Positions 33,727 to 42,713 of a DNA stretch of 64,000 nt are shown here, one piece after another (position 1 is the stretch's first letter; each line of letters starts with the position of its first letter). The notes under the pieces are model-generated. The model saw only the letters and a program-made list of their open reading frames with translations, searched no databases and had not been told where the DNA came from. The position numbers and the translations under genes are program-made. Where the stretch lies: positions 1-64,000 of the forward strand of contig NZ_BOMM01000071.1 of the NCBI RefSeq assembly GCF_016862195.1, read 5' to 3'. Source of the stretch: Paractinoplanes ferrugineus (lineage in GTDB: Bacteria > Actinomycetota > Actinomycetes > Mycobacteriales > Micromonosporaceae).

Positions 33727-34605
33727 ATGAATGACACCGCGGCCGAGATCGCCAGCCAGCCCGACACCTGGCAGCGAAGCCTGGCCCTGACCGACCAGGC
33801 CAACGAGCTGATCGCCCCCGGCGAACGCATGCTCCTGCTCGGCTGCGGCACCTCGTGGTTCGTCGCGCAGAGCCTCGCCGAGCTGCGCGAGCGGGCCGGC
33901 TTCGGGGAGACCGACGCGGTCTGCGCGTCGGAGTTCCGCCCGCACCGCCGCTACGACCGGATCGTGGCGGTGACCCGCTCCGGCACCTCCACCGAGGTGC
34001 TCGAAGCACTGCGGCTGGTCCCGGCGTCGACCCGCACCGTCGCGATCACCGCGGTCCGCGGCGAGCCGGTCGACAACCTCACCGACACCCAGCTGGTGCT
34101 CGACTTCGCCGACGAGCGCAGCGTCGTGCAGACCCGGTTCCCGACGACCGTGCTGGCGCTCGCCCGGCACGCGTTCGGCGAGGACCTCACCGAAGCGATC
34201 GAGCAGGCCCGGGACGCGCTCGAAGCGTCGCTGCCGGCCGACCCCGCGGACATCGAACACCTGGTCTTCCTGGGCACCGGCTGGACCGTCGGGCTGGCCA
34301 ACGAGGCCGCGCTCAAGGTCCGCGAGGCGGCCCAGGCCTACTCGGAGTCCTACCCGGCAAAGGATTTCCGGCACGGTCCGGTCGCGGTGGCCGGCCGCAA
34401 CTCGCTGGTCTGGTCGTTCGGCGACACCGACCCCGCCCTCGACGAGGTGGCTCGCGCGGCCGGGGCCACCACGTACCGCAGCAAACAGGACCCCCTCGCC
34501 CAGCTGGTGCTCGCGCAGCGCTTCGCGCTGACGATGGCCGCGCACCGCGGCCTCGATCCCGATCACCCCCGACTGCTCACCCGATCCGTCGTCCTAACCC
34601 CCTGA
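33727..34605 (+). CDS. SIS-domain sugar isomerase/deaminase (AgaS-like)
   Basis: A 292-residue protein with two SIS folds. The first has LLLGCGTSWFVAQSLAEL and TRSGTSTEVLEAL, the second LGTGWTVGLANEAALKVREA and the family YPAKDFRHGP. SIS enzymes of this size isomerise or deaminate amino-sugar phosphates, as AgaS does for galactosamine 6-phosphate. There is no glutaminase domain, so it is not GlmS. It lies behind the putative DeoR operators and directly ahead of the ABC importer genes. Confidence 0.8.
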   Translation: MNDTAAEIASQPDTWQRSLALTDQANELIAPGERMLLLGCGTSWFVAQSLAELRERAGFGETDAVCASEFRPHRRYDRIVAVTRSGTSTEVLEALRLVPASTRTVAITAVRGEPVDNLTDTQLVLDFADERSVVQTRFPTTVLALARHAFGEDLTEAIEQARDALEASLPADPADIEHLVFLGTGWTVGLANEAALKVREAAQAYSESYPAKDFRHGPVAVAGRNSLVWSFGDTDPALDEVARAAGATTYRSKQDPLAQLVLAQRFALTMAAHRGLDPDHPRLLTRSVVLTP

Positions 34606-34619
34606 CGAGGTGCTTTGAG

Positions 34620-35939
34620 ATGACCAACCTTCGGCGCGGCCGGGCTTTCCGGCTGCTGGCAGGCGGCCTCGGTGCCGCGATGACCCTCTCCGCCTGCATG
34701 GGCGGAACGACCGACTCCGGCAAGGACGCCGCGGCCGGCTACGACCCGAAGGCGGCGGTCACGATCACCTGGTGGACGGGCCAGCCCGAGGAGCAGGAGA
34801 AGGTCGCCGAACAGCTCGCGGCCGAATATCACACCGCCCATCCGAACGTCACGATCAAGGTGTCGCCCGGCGCGCCCACGACCGACGACCTGCTCACCAA
34901 GCTCTCCGCCGGATTCACGAGCGACAGCTACCCCGACATCTCGTACGCCTACGGGAACTGGGCGGGCGATCTGGGCGCGAGCGGCAAGGCGCAGGACCTC
35001 ACCTCGTACGTCAATGATCCGTCCTTCGGTTGGACCGACTTCCCGCCCGCGGCTCGTGCCGTGGCCACCTCGGGTGGCAAGGTCATCGGCGTCCCGGCGC
35101 TGGTGGACAACCTCGCGCTGGTCTACAACAAGAAGCTGTTCGACGCCAAGGGCGTGGCCTATCCGACCGACGACTGGTCGTGGGACGACTTCCGGGCGGC
35201 CGCCAAGAAGCTCACCGACAAGTCGACGAACACCTACGGGACGGCCTATTCCGTCTCCGGCAGCGAGGACACCACCTGGCATCTGTGGCCGATCCTGTGG
35301 CAGCACGGCGGCAAGATCCTCGACGGCGACAAGCCGGCCTTCAACTCCGACGCCGGGGTGGCCGCGCTCGAGACGCTGCGCCAGATGGCGGTCGACGACA
35401 AGTCGATGTACCTCGACCAGACCGACGAGAAATACGCACCCCTGTTCAACAGCGGACACGTCGCCATGATGATGTCCGGCCCCTGGTCCCTCCTGGAGAT
35501 CAAGGAGGCCAAGCTGGCGTACGGGGTGGTGAACCTGCCCGGCTACCACGGCGACCACCAGACCGTTTCCGGCCCCGACCTGTGGGTGCTGTTCGACCAC
35601 GGCGACGTGAACCGGGCCGGCGCCACCCGCGACTTCGTGAAATGGCTGACCAGCGCCTCGGTCGATCCGAGATGGAACCTCGCGGTCGGCAACCTGCCGC
35701 TGCGCCAGTCGGAGAAGGACTCGCCGGAGTTCGCCGCCTACGTCAAGGACTATCCGGGCGGCGACAAGTTCTTCGCCAACCTCGAGAACGCCAAGCAGGC
35801 CCGGCCGACCGCGCCCGGTTACGAGGTGTTGTCCCGCAACGTCGGCGACGCGATCGCCGCCGTGCTCCAGGGCCAGGCCCAGCCCAAGGCGGCGCTGGAC
35901 ACCGCGGCCAAGAAGTCCGTCGACGCGATCACCAACTGA
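34620..35939 (+). CDS. Sugar ABC transporter substrate-binding lipoprotein
   Basis: A 439-residue family-1 solute-binding protein. The signal sequence ends in the lipobox LSAC (lipidated Cys26). The mature part begins VTITWWTGQPEEQEKV and contains the usual GVPALVDNLALVYNKKLFD and SGPWSLLEIKEA segments. It captures a sugar or oligosaccharide outside the membrane and passes it to the two permeases that follow with one-base overlaps (TGATG). GAGG lies upstream of ATG 34620. Confidence 0.9.
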   Translation: MTNLRRGRAFRLLAGGLGAAMTLSACMGGTTDSGKDAAAGYDPKAAVTITWWTGQPEEQEKVAEQLAAEYHTAHPNVTIKVSPGAPTTDDLLTKLSAGFTSDSYPDISYAYGNWAGDLGASGKAQDLTSYVNDPSFGWTDFPPAARAVATSGGKVIGVPALVDNLALVYNKKLFDAKGVAYPTDDWSWDDFRAAAKKLTDKSTNTYGTAYSVSGSEDTTWHLWPILWQHGGKILDGDKPAFNSDAGVAALETLRQMAVDDKSMYLDQTDEKYAPLFNSGHVAMMMSGPWSLLEIKEAKLAYGVVNLPGYHGDHQTVSGPDLWVLFDHGDVNRAGATRDFVKWLTSASVDPRWNLAVGNLPLRQSEKDSPEFAAYVKDYPGGDKFFANLENAKQARPTAPGYEVLSRNVGDAIAAVLQGQAQPKAALDTAAKKSVDAITN

Positions 35940-36868
35940 TGGCGCTCACCTTCGCGGTTCCCCGCTCCTCGGCCGCCGTCAAGAAGCCGCGTGGCCGCGC
36001 CGTCCGTCGTAATCTCACCGGCTGGGCCTTCGCCGGCCCGGCCACCCTGATCGTCATCGGTCTGTCGATCTTCCCGGCGGTGTGGGCGTTCTTCATCTCG
36101 CGGGCCAAGTGGAACGGCATCGCGCCGGCCACCGAGGTCGGCTGGCGCAACTACCGGTTGCTGTTGCAGGACCCCGACATGATCGCGGCGACGAAGCACA
36201 CCCTGCTGCTCACGGCGCTGTTCGTGCCGGGCTCGATCGGGCTCGGCATGGTGATCGCGATCGCGCTCAACCAGAAGATCCGGCTGATCGGCTTCTACCG
36301 CACCTGCATCTTCGTGCCCTACGTGGCGTCGGCGGCGGCCACCGGCATCCTGGCCGGCTTCGTCTTCAACCCGCAGTTCGGCGTGGCCAACGACCTGCTC
36401 CGCAACCTCGGGTTGCCGCAGCAGCAGTTCCTGGAGAACCCGCACCAGGCGATCTACATCATCTGCCTGATCGCGCTCTGGGGCGAGGTCGGTTTCACCA
36501 CCGTCATCTACCTGGCGGCGTTGCAGGACATCCCGCGCGATCTGATCGAGGCGGCGCGGATGGACGGTGCTTCGAAGTGGCGCGTCTTCCGGCACGTGAC
36601 GCTGCCGGAGCTGCGGCCGGTGACGGTGTTCGCGGCGATCTGGCAGACGATCACCGCGATGCAGCTGTTCGACCTGATCTACACGACCACCCGCGGCGGG
36701 CCGCTGAACAGCACCCAGACGATCGTCTACTACATCTACGAGCTGGCCTTCCAGACCCAGCGCTTGGGATACGGGGCGGCCGCCGCGTACCTGCTGTTCC
36801 TGGTGACCTTGCTGTTGTCCCTGCTCGTCATCTGGTATTCGCGGCGCCGCGGGTCGGAGGTGTTCTGA
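35939..36868 (+). CDS. Sugar ABC transporter permease, MalF/UgpA-type
   Basis: A 309-residue membrane protein with six helices and the EAA loop EAARMDGASKWRVFRHVTLP that docks the ATPase. Its start overlaps the binding-protein stop by one base and its own stop overlaps the next permease start in the same way, so the three are translated as one unit. Confidence 0.9.
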   Translation: MALTFAVPRSSAAVKKPRGRAVRRNLTGWAFAGPATLIVIGLSIFPAVWAFFISRAKWNGIAPATEVGWRNYRLLLQDPDMIAATKHTLLLTALFVPGSIGLGMVIAIALNQKIRLIGFYRTCIFVPYVASAAATGILAGFVFNPQFGVANDLLRNLGLPQQQFLENPHQAIYIICLIALWGEVGFTTVIYLAALQDIPRDLIEAARMDGASKWRVFRHVTLPELRPVTVFAAIWQTITAMQLFDLIYTTTRGGPLNSTQTIVYYIYELAFQTQRLGYGAAAAYLLFLVTLLLSLLVIWYSRRRGSEVF

Positions 36869-37689
36869 TGCGCTGGAAACTCCCGTTCAGCCCCTGGCAT
36901 CTCCTGCTCATGCCACTCGCGCTGATCTTCGTGCTGCCGCTCGTGCAGATGCTGCTCACCAGCTTCATGAGCAGTGCCGAGATCAACCAGTTCCCGCCCA
37001 AACTGATCCCGACGAGCCTGCATCTCGAGGGCTACCGTCACCTGTTCGCCGAGACGCCGGCGCTGCGCTGGTTCGCCAACACGGTGCTTGTGTCCGGCAT
37101 CGCAGTGATCAGCCATCTGGCCCTGTGCTCGATGGCCGGCTACGGCTTCGCCCGGCTCAAGTTCGCCGGTCGCGGACTCGCGTTCGTGCTGATCCTGGCG
37201 ACCGTGATGATCCCGATCCAGCTGCTGATGATCCCGACCTACCTGATGTTCGCCCGGATCGGCATCGTCGACACCCTGGCCGCCGCCTACGTCCCGTGGC
37301 TCGCCTCGGCGTTCGGCATCTTCCTGATGCGGCAGTTCTTCCTCGGTCTGCCGGCCGAACTGGAGGAGGCCGCGCTCATCGACGGTGCCGGGCCGTGGCG
37401 GACGTTCCGGAGCATCGTGCTGCCGCTCGCCAAACCGGCCCTGACCACCCTGGCGATCATCACGCTGCTGTGGAGCTGGAACGACCTGCTGTGGCCACTC
37501 GTCGCGATCTCCGACGACCACACGTTCACGCTGCAGGTCGGGCTGGCCAACTTCCAGGGCATGCGCCGCACCGAATGGTCGCAGCTGATGGCCGGCAACG
37601 TGCTCGCCACCATGCCGCTGATCCTGGCGTTCCTGTTCGCCCAACGGAAGTTCATCGCGACGATGACCTTCACCGGCATCAAGGGCTGA
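36868..37689 (+). CDS. Sugar ABC transporter permease, MalG/UgpE-type
   Basis: A 273-residue membrane protein with six helices and the EAA loop EEAALIDGAGPWRTFRSIVLP. It completes the membrane part of the importer. No ATP-binding subunit is encoded next to it or elsewhere in the window, so a shared MsiK-like ATPase encoded elsewhere is expected, as in Streptomyces sugar importers. Its 3' end overlaps the convergent kinase gene by 11 bases. Confidence 0.9.
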   Translation: MRWKLPFSPWHLLLMPLALIFVLPLVQMLLTSFMSSAEINQFPPKLIPTSLHLEGYRHLFAETPALRWFANTVLVSGIAVISHLALCSMAGYGFARLKFAGRGLAFVLILATVMIPIQLLMIPTYLMFARIGIVDTLAAAYVPWLASAFGIFLMRQFFLGLPAELEEAALIDGAGPWRTFRSIVLPLAKPALTTLAIITLLWSWNDLLWPLVAISDDHTFTLQVGLANFQGMRRTEWSQLMAGNVLATMPLILAFLFAQRKFIATMTFTGIKG

Positions 37690-38587
37690 CGATGTCCGCC
37701 CGCGTCGCCTGGGCGGCCGTGCCACCGGCCGCCCGGGTGCTCAGCGAACCCGCCACCGCGGCCCAGCCGATCGCCTCGGCGATGGCCAGGCCGCCGAGCC
37801 GCGCCGCCAGGAAACCGGCGTTGAAGCTGTCCCCGGCCCCGGTCGTGTCGACCACCTCGACCGCCCGGCCCGGGGCGTCGCAGGTGCCGCCCGGCCACCA
37901 GGCCCTGGCGCCGGCCGCGCCGTTCTTCATCACCACGGTCGGGCCGCCGGCGACCAGTTTGGAGGCGGCCTCGTCGACGTCGTCGAGGCCGGCGATCGCG
38001 CGCAGCTCGTTGGCGTTGGGCAGGAAGACGTCGGTGTGCTCGAGGATCGACGCGATCGACTCCCAGCGCTCGGCCGGGTCCCAGTTCGTGTCGAGCGACG
38101 TGCTCAGTCCGGCCCGCCGTGCCCGGGCGAACACCTCGGCCAGGCCCGACGCCAGGCCCGGCTGCAGGTACAGCGAGGCCACGTGCAGGTGCCGGGCCGA
38201 CGCCAGCAGGTCGTCGCTCACATCGGACGGACGCAGCGCCGCGATCGTGCCCGGCAGTGTGAGCATGCCGCGATCGTCCGGTTCGGACAGCACCACGGTC
38301 AGGCCGGTCGGGGCGCCCCGGCCGTCGACCGCCAGCAGTGTCACCCCGAGCGCGGACAGCTGCGCGCGCACCAGCCCGCCGAACACGTCGTCGCCCACCG
38401 CGGCGAGCAGCCCGGTGCGCAACCCGAGCCGGGCACAGCCGGCCGCGGTGATCGCCGCCGAACCGCCGAGCACCAGGTCGGCCGCCGTGAGCAACTGCTC
38501 GGCCTGGCCGAACCGGGGGCGCACGTCACCGCGCAGCAGCAGGTCGGGGTTGGCGTCGCCGACCACCAGGACATCGAACTCGGCCAT
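37679..38587 (-). CDS. PfkB-family carbohydrate kinase
   Basis: A 302-residue ribokinase-type sugar kinase. It starts FDVLVVGDANPDLLLRGDV, has the first PfkB-type glycine segment LVLGGSAAITAAGCARLG and ends with the ATP-site signature VVDTTGAGDSFNAGFLAARL, where Asp is the catalytic base. ATG 38587 follows GGAGG. It is opposite in direction to the operon around it but embedded in the locus, so it probably phosphorylates the sugar released by the GH4 enzyme or a related hexose. Confidence 0.85.
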   Translation of the reverse strand: MAEFDVLVVGDANPDLLLRGDVRPRFGQAEQLLTAADLVLGGSAAITAAGCARLGLRTGLLAAVGDDVFGGLVRAQLSALGVTLLAVDGRGAPTGLTVVLSEPDDRGMLTLPGTIAALRPSDVSDDLLASARHLHVASLYLQPGLASGLAEVFARARRAGLSTSLDTNWDPAERWESIASILEHTDVFLPNANELRAIAGLDDVDEAASKLVAGGPTVVMKNGAAGARAWWPGGTCDAPGRAVEVVDTTGAGDSFNAGFLAARLGGLAIAEAIGWAAVAGSLSTRAAGGTAAQATRADIVSP

Positions 38588-38620
38588 GACCGCCTCCAGT
38601 CTCTCCGATCCCGCAGCACG

Positions 38621-38630
38621 GTACGCGTAC
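38621..38630. promoter_or_regulatory. Perfect palindrome GTACGCGTAC between divergent kinase genes
   Basis: A ten-base perfect palindrome with a central CG lies 34 bases from the PfkB start and 60 bases from the 1-PFK-type kinase start. It could be an operator for both; short palindromes also arise by chance. Confidence 0.25.
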
Positions 38631-38689
38631 GGCTGCCGCTTGGCACCGGCACGTTCGGTCATTTTCCGGCATGAGACGGGGCAATCATC

Positions 38690-39667
38690 ATGATCGTTAC
38701 TGTCACCCTGAATCCGGCCCTCGACCTGACCTACGCGGTCGACGCCCTCGTCCCGCACGGCACCCACCGCGTCGCCACAGTCGCCGAGCGCCCCGGCGGC
38801 AAAGGCCTCAACGTGGCCCGCGTGCTGCACACCCTCGGTGAGCCGGTCCTGGCCACCGGTCTGCTCGGCGGCGCGACCGGCACCCGGGTCGCCGCGCTGC
38901 TGTACGACGAAGGCGTACCGGCCGGCTTCGTGCGGATCGGCGGCGAGACCCGCCGTACGGTAGCGGTGGTCGACGGCCGCGACGCCACCGGCTTCTGGGA
39001 GCCCGGCCCGACGGTCACGCCGGCCGAGTGGGCGCTGTTCCTCGACGAGTTCCACGAACTGCTGGGTCCGGCCACTGTGGTCACGCTCAGCGGCTCACTC
39101 CCGCCGGGTGTGCCGCTCGACGCGTACGCGACGCTTGTCGCTCTCGCCAAGCAGGCCGGCGTCCCCGCCGTGCTCGACACGAGCGGCCCGGCGTTGCGCC
39201 ACGGCCTGCTGGCCGCCCCGGCCCTGGCCAAACCGAACGCCGACGAACTGGCGGCCCTCGCACCCGCTTCCCGGCCCGCCCCGGCACCACCGGGCGGGCC
39301 CGCCACCGGGTCGATCGTCGCGGCCGTGCGCGGGCTGGCGGCGGGGCCGGTCGTCGTGTCGCGCGGGGCCGGCGGGCTCCTCGCCGTCACCCCCGACGAG
39401 GTGTGGGAGTGCGCTCCGCCCGTGCCCCTCGACGGAAACCCGACCGGGGCCGGCGATGCCTGCGTCGCCGCGCTCAGCCGCGGTCTGCGCGACCGCACGC
39501 CCTGGCCGGAACTTCTCGCCGACGCCGTCGCACTCAGCGCGGCGGCCGTCGCCGCGCCGGTCGCCGGCGCCTTCGATCCCGACGTCTACCGGCAGACGCG
39601 CACCACCGCCCGCGCTGTCATCCCCGAAACCGCACCTGGAGGTCCTCGTGCTCGCACCCACCGGTGA
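38690..39667 (+). CDS. 1-phosphofructokinase/tagatose-6-phosphate kinase family hexose kinase
   Basis: A 325-residue kinase of the FruK/LacC branch. The N-terminal MIVTVTLNPALDLTY and PGGKGLNVARVLHTLG are diagnostic, and GNPTGAGDACVAAL carries the catalytic Asp. Given the aldolase that follows with a 20-base overlap, it probably makes tagatose or fructose 1,6-bisphosphate from the 6-phosphate formed by the SIS enzyme. The C-terminus is extended by the overlap and rich in Arg/Pro. Confidence 0.85.
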   Translation: MIVTVTLNPALDLTYAVDALVPHGTHRVATVAERPGGKGLNVARVLHTLGEPVLATGLLGGATGTRVAALLYDEGVPAGFVRIGGETRRTVAVVDGRDATGFWEPGPTVTPAEWALFLDEFHELLGPATVVTLSGSLPPGVPLDAYATLVALAKQAGVPAVLDTSGPALRHGLLAAPALAKPNADELAALAPASRPAPAPPGGPATGSIVAAVRGLAAGPVVVSRGAGGLLAVTPDEVWECAPPVPLDGNPTGAGDACVAALSRGLRDRTPWPELLADAVALSAAAVAAPVAGAFDPDVYRQTRTTARAVIPETAPGGPRARTHR

Positions 39668-40496
39668 GCTGGTCGCCGCCGCGCACGCCGGCGGCGGCGC
39701 GGTCGGCGCCTTCAACGTCATCACCATCGAGCACGCCGAGGCCATCGTGGCCGGCGCCGAAGCGGCCGGGCTGCCGGTGATCCTGCAGATCAGCGAGAAC
39801 GCGGTCCGTTTCCACCACGACCGCCTCGCGCCCATCGCGGCCGCCGCCCGGGCCATCGCGGCGTCCGCCGGCGTGCCGGTGGGACTGCATCTCGACCACG
39901 TCGAGTCCGATGAGCTGCTCGGCCAGGCGGCCGCCAACGGCTTCGGATCGGTCATGTACGACGCGTCCCGGCTGGCCTATGCCGACAACGTCGCGGCCAC
40001 CGCCTCGGCCGTACGCCGCTGCCACGCCGCCGGGCTCTGGGTCGAGAGCGAGCTCGGCGAGATCGGTGGCAAGGGGGGCGCCCATGCCAAGGGGGCACGC
40101 ACCGACCCGGCCGAGGCGGCCGCCTATGTCGCCACGACCGGCGTCGACGCGCTCGCTGTCGCGGTCGGATCGTCGCATGCGATGACCACCCGCAGCGCCC
40201 GCCTCGACCACGAGCTGATCGCCCGGCTGGCCGCCGCCGTGCCGGTGCCGCTGGTGCTGCACGGCTCCTCGGGCGTGCCGGACGACGAGCTGACCGCGGC
40301 GGTGCGCGGCGGAATGGCGAAGATCAATATCGGAACCGCGCTCAACACCGCGTTCACCGGGACTGTCCGGGCGACGCTTGGCGAGCAGCCCGACCTGGTC
40401 GATCCACGCCGTTACCTGTCGTCGGCACGCTCCGCCATGGCCGAAACAGTGTCGTCGGCCCTGCGGGTGCTCAAAGCGGGCGTAATCACCGCGTAA
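39648..40496 (+). CDS. Class II ketose-bisphosphate aldolase (GatY/KbaY-like)
   Basis: A 282-residue zinc aldolase. Asp83 and His84 in LHLDHVESDELL, His178 in GSSHA and His206 in LHGSSG form the catalytic and metal site; KINIGTALN binds the phosphate. It splits tagatose or fructose 1,6-bisphosphate into triose phosphates. The GTG start at 39648 has TGGAGG 5 bases upstream and lies inside the kinase gene, so translation is coupled. It is the last enzyme of the proposed pathway. Confidence 0.88.
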   Translation: MLAPTGELVAAAHAGGGAVGAFNVITIEHAEAIVAGAEAAGLPVILQISENAVRFHHDRLAPIAAAARAIAASAGVPVGLHLDHVESDELLGQAAANGFGSVMYDASRLAYADNVAATASAVRRCHAAGLWVESELGEIGGKGGAHAKGARTDPAEAAAYVATTGVDALAVAVGSSHAMTTRSARLDHELIARLAAAVPVPLVLHGSSGVPDDELTAAVRGGMAKINIGTALNTAFTGTVRATLGEQPDLVDPRRYLSSARSAMAETVSSALRVLKAGVITA

Positions 40497-40571
40497 CCTC
40501 AAGCAAGATCTACAGGCTGCTCACAGGTTCTTCCTAGAGAGCGGCTAGCACAACGGGCAAAAGTGGGCACC

Positions 40572-42713
40572 ATGACGTTGACCCTCGACCCTGACCCGGT
40601 CGTCGAGAACCCGGAGCCGTCCCGCCGCTCCCCGCTCGGCGATCGCGCCTGGGCCCGGCCCGCACTGTGGGTGCTGCTCGCCGGCACCGCGGTGCTCTAC
40701 CTGTGGAACCTGTCCGCCTCCGGCTGGGCGAACGAGTTCTACGCGGCCTCCGCCCAAGCCGGCTCACAATCATGGAAGGCCTGGCTGTTCGCCTCCCTCG
40801 ACGCGGGCAACGCCATCACCGTCGACAAACCACCCGCGGCCATGTGGGTGATGGGCCTGTCGATGCGCCTCTTCGGAGTGAACAGCTCGGCCCTGCTCGT
40901 CCCGCAGGCCCTGATGGGTGTCGCCGGCGTGTGGCTGTTGCACAACGCGGTACGCCGCTGGTTCGGTCCGGTGGCCGGGCTGATCGCCGGAACCACCCTC
41001 GCCCTGACCCCGGTCGCCGTGCTGATGTTCCGCTTCGACAACCCCGACGCCCTGCTCGTGCTGCTGATGGTCGCCGCCGCCTACGCCACGGTCCGGGCTG
41101 TCGAGACCGCATCGTGGAAGTGGCTCACCCTGGTGGGCGTACTCCTCGGCTTCGGCTTCCTCACCAAAATGCTCCAGGCTTTCCTGGTGTTGCCCGGGTT
41201 CGCGCTGGTCTATCTGATCGCCGCCCCGACCAGCCTCGGGAAGAGACTGCGCGACCTGCTCCTCGGCGGCTTGGCCCTGATCATCTCCGGCGGCTGGTTC
41301 GTGCTCCTGGTCTCCCTGTGGCCGGCCGGCTCCCGGCCCTACATCGCCGGATCCACCAACAACACTCTCTGGCAGCTGGCGATCGGCTACAACGGCCTCG
41401 GCCGCATCTTCGGCGGCGACGGCAACGGCGGTGGCGGCGGCGGTCGCGGCCCCGGCGGCCTCGGCTCCGGTGGGGCCGGCGATCTCGGCGGGGCCGGCGC
41501 TCGTGGTTTCGGGGGCGGCTTCGGTGGTTTCGGCGGGCAGACCGGGATCGGCCGGATGTTCGGCGCCAGCTTCGGCCCGGAAATATCCTGGCTCCTGCCG
41601 GCCGCGCTGATCGCGCTGGTCGCGCTCCTGCTCTTCACGGCCAGAGCACCGCGCACCGACCGCACCCGCGCCGCCGCCGTCCTCTGGGGCGGATGGACGC
41701 TGGTCACCGGTTTGGTGTTCAGCTTCATGAGCGGCACCGTGCACCCGTATTACACAGTGGCCCTGGCGCCCGGCATCGCCGCCCTGGTAGCGATCGGCGC
41801 CCGAGTGCTGTGGGGCCGCCGGGACCAGGTCCTCGCCCGAGCCGGCCTGGCCACGATGGTCGTGGCCACCGCCGTCTGGGACTTCGTCCTGCTGGGCCGG
41901 CTGTCCTGGGCCCCCGGCCTGCGCTGGTTCATCCTGATCGCCGGCCTCGTGGCCGGCGCGGCGTTCCTGCTCCCCGCCAAGCTGCTCCGCCGCGCCGGCG
42001 TAGTGCTGGTGACGGCAGTTGCCGTGGCCGCCACCGGCGCGGCGACCGCCGCCTGGGGAGTCGGCACCGCTTCGGTCGCACACAGCGGCTCGATCCCCAC
42101 CTCCGGCCCGGCCGGCTCGTCGGGTGGCGGCGGCTTCGGCCGCGGCGGCTTCCCCCGCGGCGGTTTTCCTGGTGGCGACGTCCCGGGCGGCGGCTTCCCC
42201 GGCGGTGGCTTCCCCGGCGGTGGAGCCGTCCCGGGCGGCGGCTTCCCCGGCGGCGACGCCGGTGGCCCTGACCTTGGCGCGCCTGACCTCGGCGCGCCGG
42301 ACGATGGTGCGCCGGACGATGGGCGGAGTAGCGGTAGCCGCGGCAGGCGCACTGGCGGCTTCGGCGGCGGCCAGGTCAGCTCCGAAGTGGTGGCGCTGCT
42401 CAAGGCGACGAACAACAGGTGGGCGGCGGCCACGAACGGCTCCATGCAAGCAGCCCCGCTCCAACTGGGAAGCGGCAAGCCGGTCATGGCGATCGGCGGC
42501 TTCACCGGCAGCGACCCGTCACCGACGCTCGCCCAGTTCCAGGCCTACGTGAAGGCGGGCGAGGTCCGCTACTACATCGGCGGTGGCTTCGGCGGTCGCG
42601 GTCGTGGCAGCGGCGACGGGCAGTCGATCAGTCAGTGGGTGGCGGACAACTACACCTCGACCACGGTCGGCGGCAGCACCGTCTACGACCTGACCCGGCC
42701 GAAAACCGCCTGA
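40572..42713 (+). CDS. GT39-type (ArnT/PMT-like) membrane glycosyltransferase
   Basis: A 713-residue polytopic protein with about 12 helices. The first loop contains NEFYAASAQAG (54-64) and ITVDKPPAAMWVMG (82-95), the signature of a large actinobacterial GT39/ArnT-like family that uses polyprenyl-phosphate sugars. Two Gly-rich inserts stand out: one in an extracytoplasmic loop (about 281-322) and a long Gly/Phe/Pro-rich tract (about 517-606) before a C-terminal soluble domain (SSEVVALLKATNNRW, IGGFTGSDPSPTLAQF). The C-terminal domain is standard for the family. Acceptor unknown. The start may be GTG 40563. Confidence 0.8.
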   Translation: MTLTLDPDPVVENPEPSRRSPLGDRAWARPALWVLLAGTAVLYLWNLSASGWANEFYAASAQAGSQSWKAWLFASLDAGNAITVDKPPAAMWVMGLSMRLFGVNSSALLVPQALMGVAGVWLLHNAVRRWFGPVAGLIAGTTLALTPVAVLMFRFDNPDALLVLLMVAAAYATVRAVETASWKWLTLVGVLLGFGFLTKMLQAFLVLPGFALVYLIAAPTSLGKRLRDLLLGGLALIISGGWFVLLVSLWPAGSRPYIAGSTNNTLWQLAIGYNGLGRIFGGDGNGGGGGGRGPGGLGSGGAGDLGGAGARGFGGGFGGFGGQTGIGRMFGASFGPEISWLLPAALIALVALLLFTARAPRTDRTRAAAVLWGGWTLVTGLVFSFMSGTVHPYYTVALAPGIAALVAIGARVLWGRRDQVLARAGLATMVVATAVWDFVLLGRLSWAPGLRWFILIAGLVAGAAFLLPAKLLRRAGVVLVTAVAVAATGAATAAWGVGTASVAHSGSIPTSGPAGSSGGGGFGRGGFPRGGFPGGDVPGGGFPGGGFPGGGAVPGGGFPGGDAGGPDLGAPDLGAPDDGAPDDGRSSGSRGRRTGGFGGGQVSSEVVALLKATNNRWAAATNGSMQAAPLQLGSGKPVMAIGGFTGSDPSPTLAQFQAYVKAGEVRYYIGGGFGGRGRGSGDGQSISQWVADNYTSTTVGGSTVYDLTRPKTA

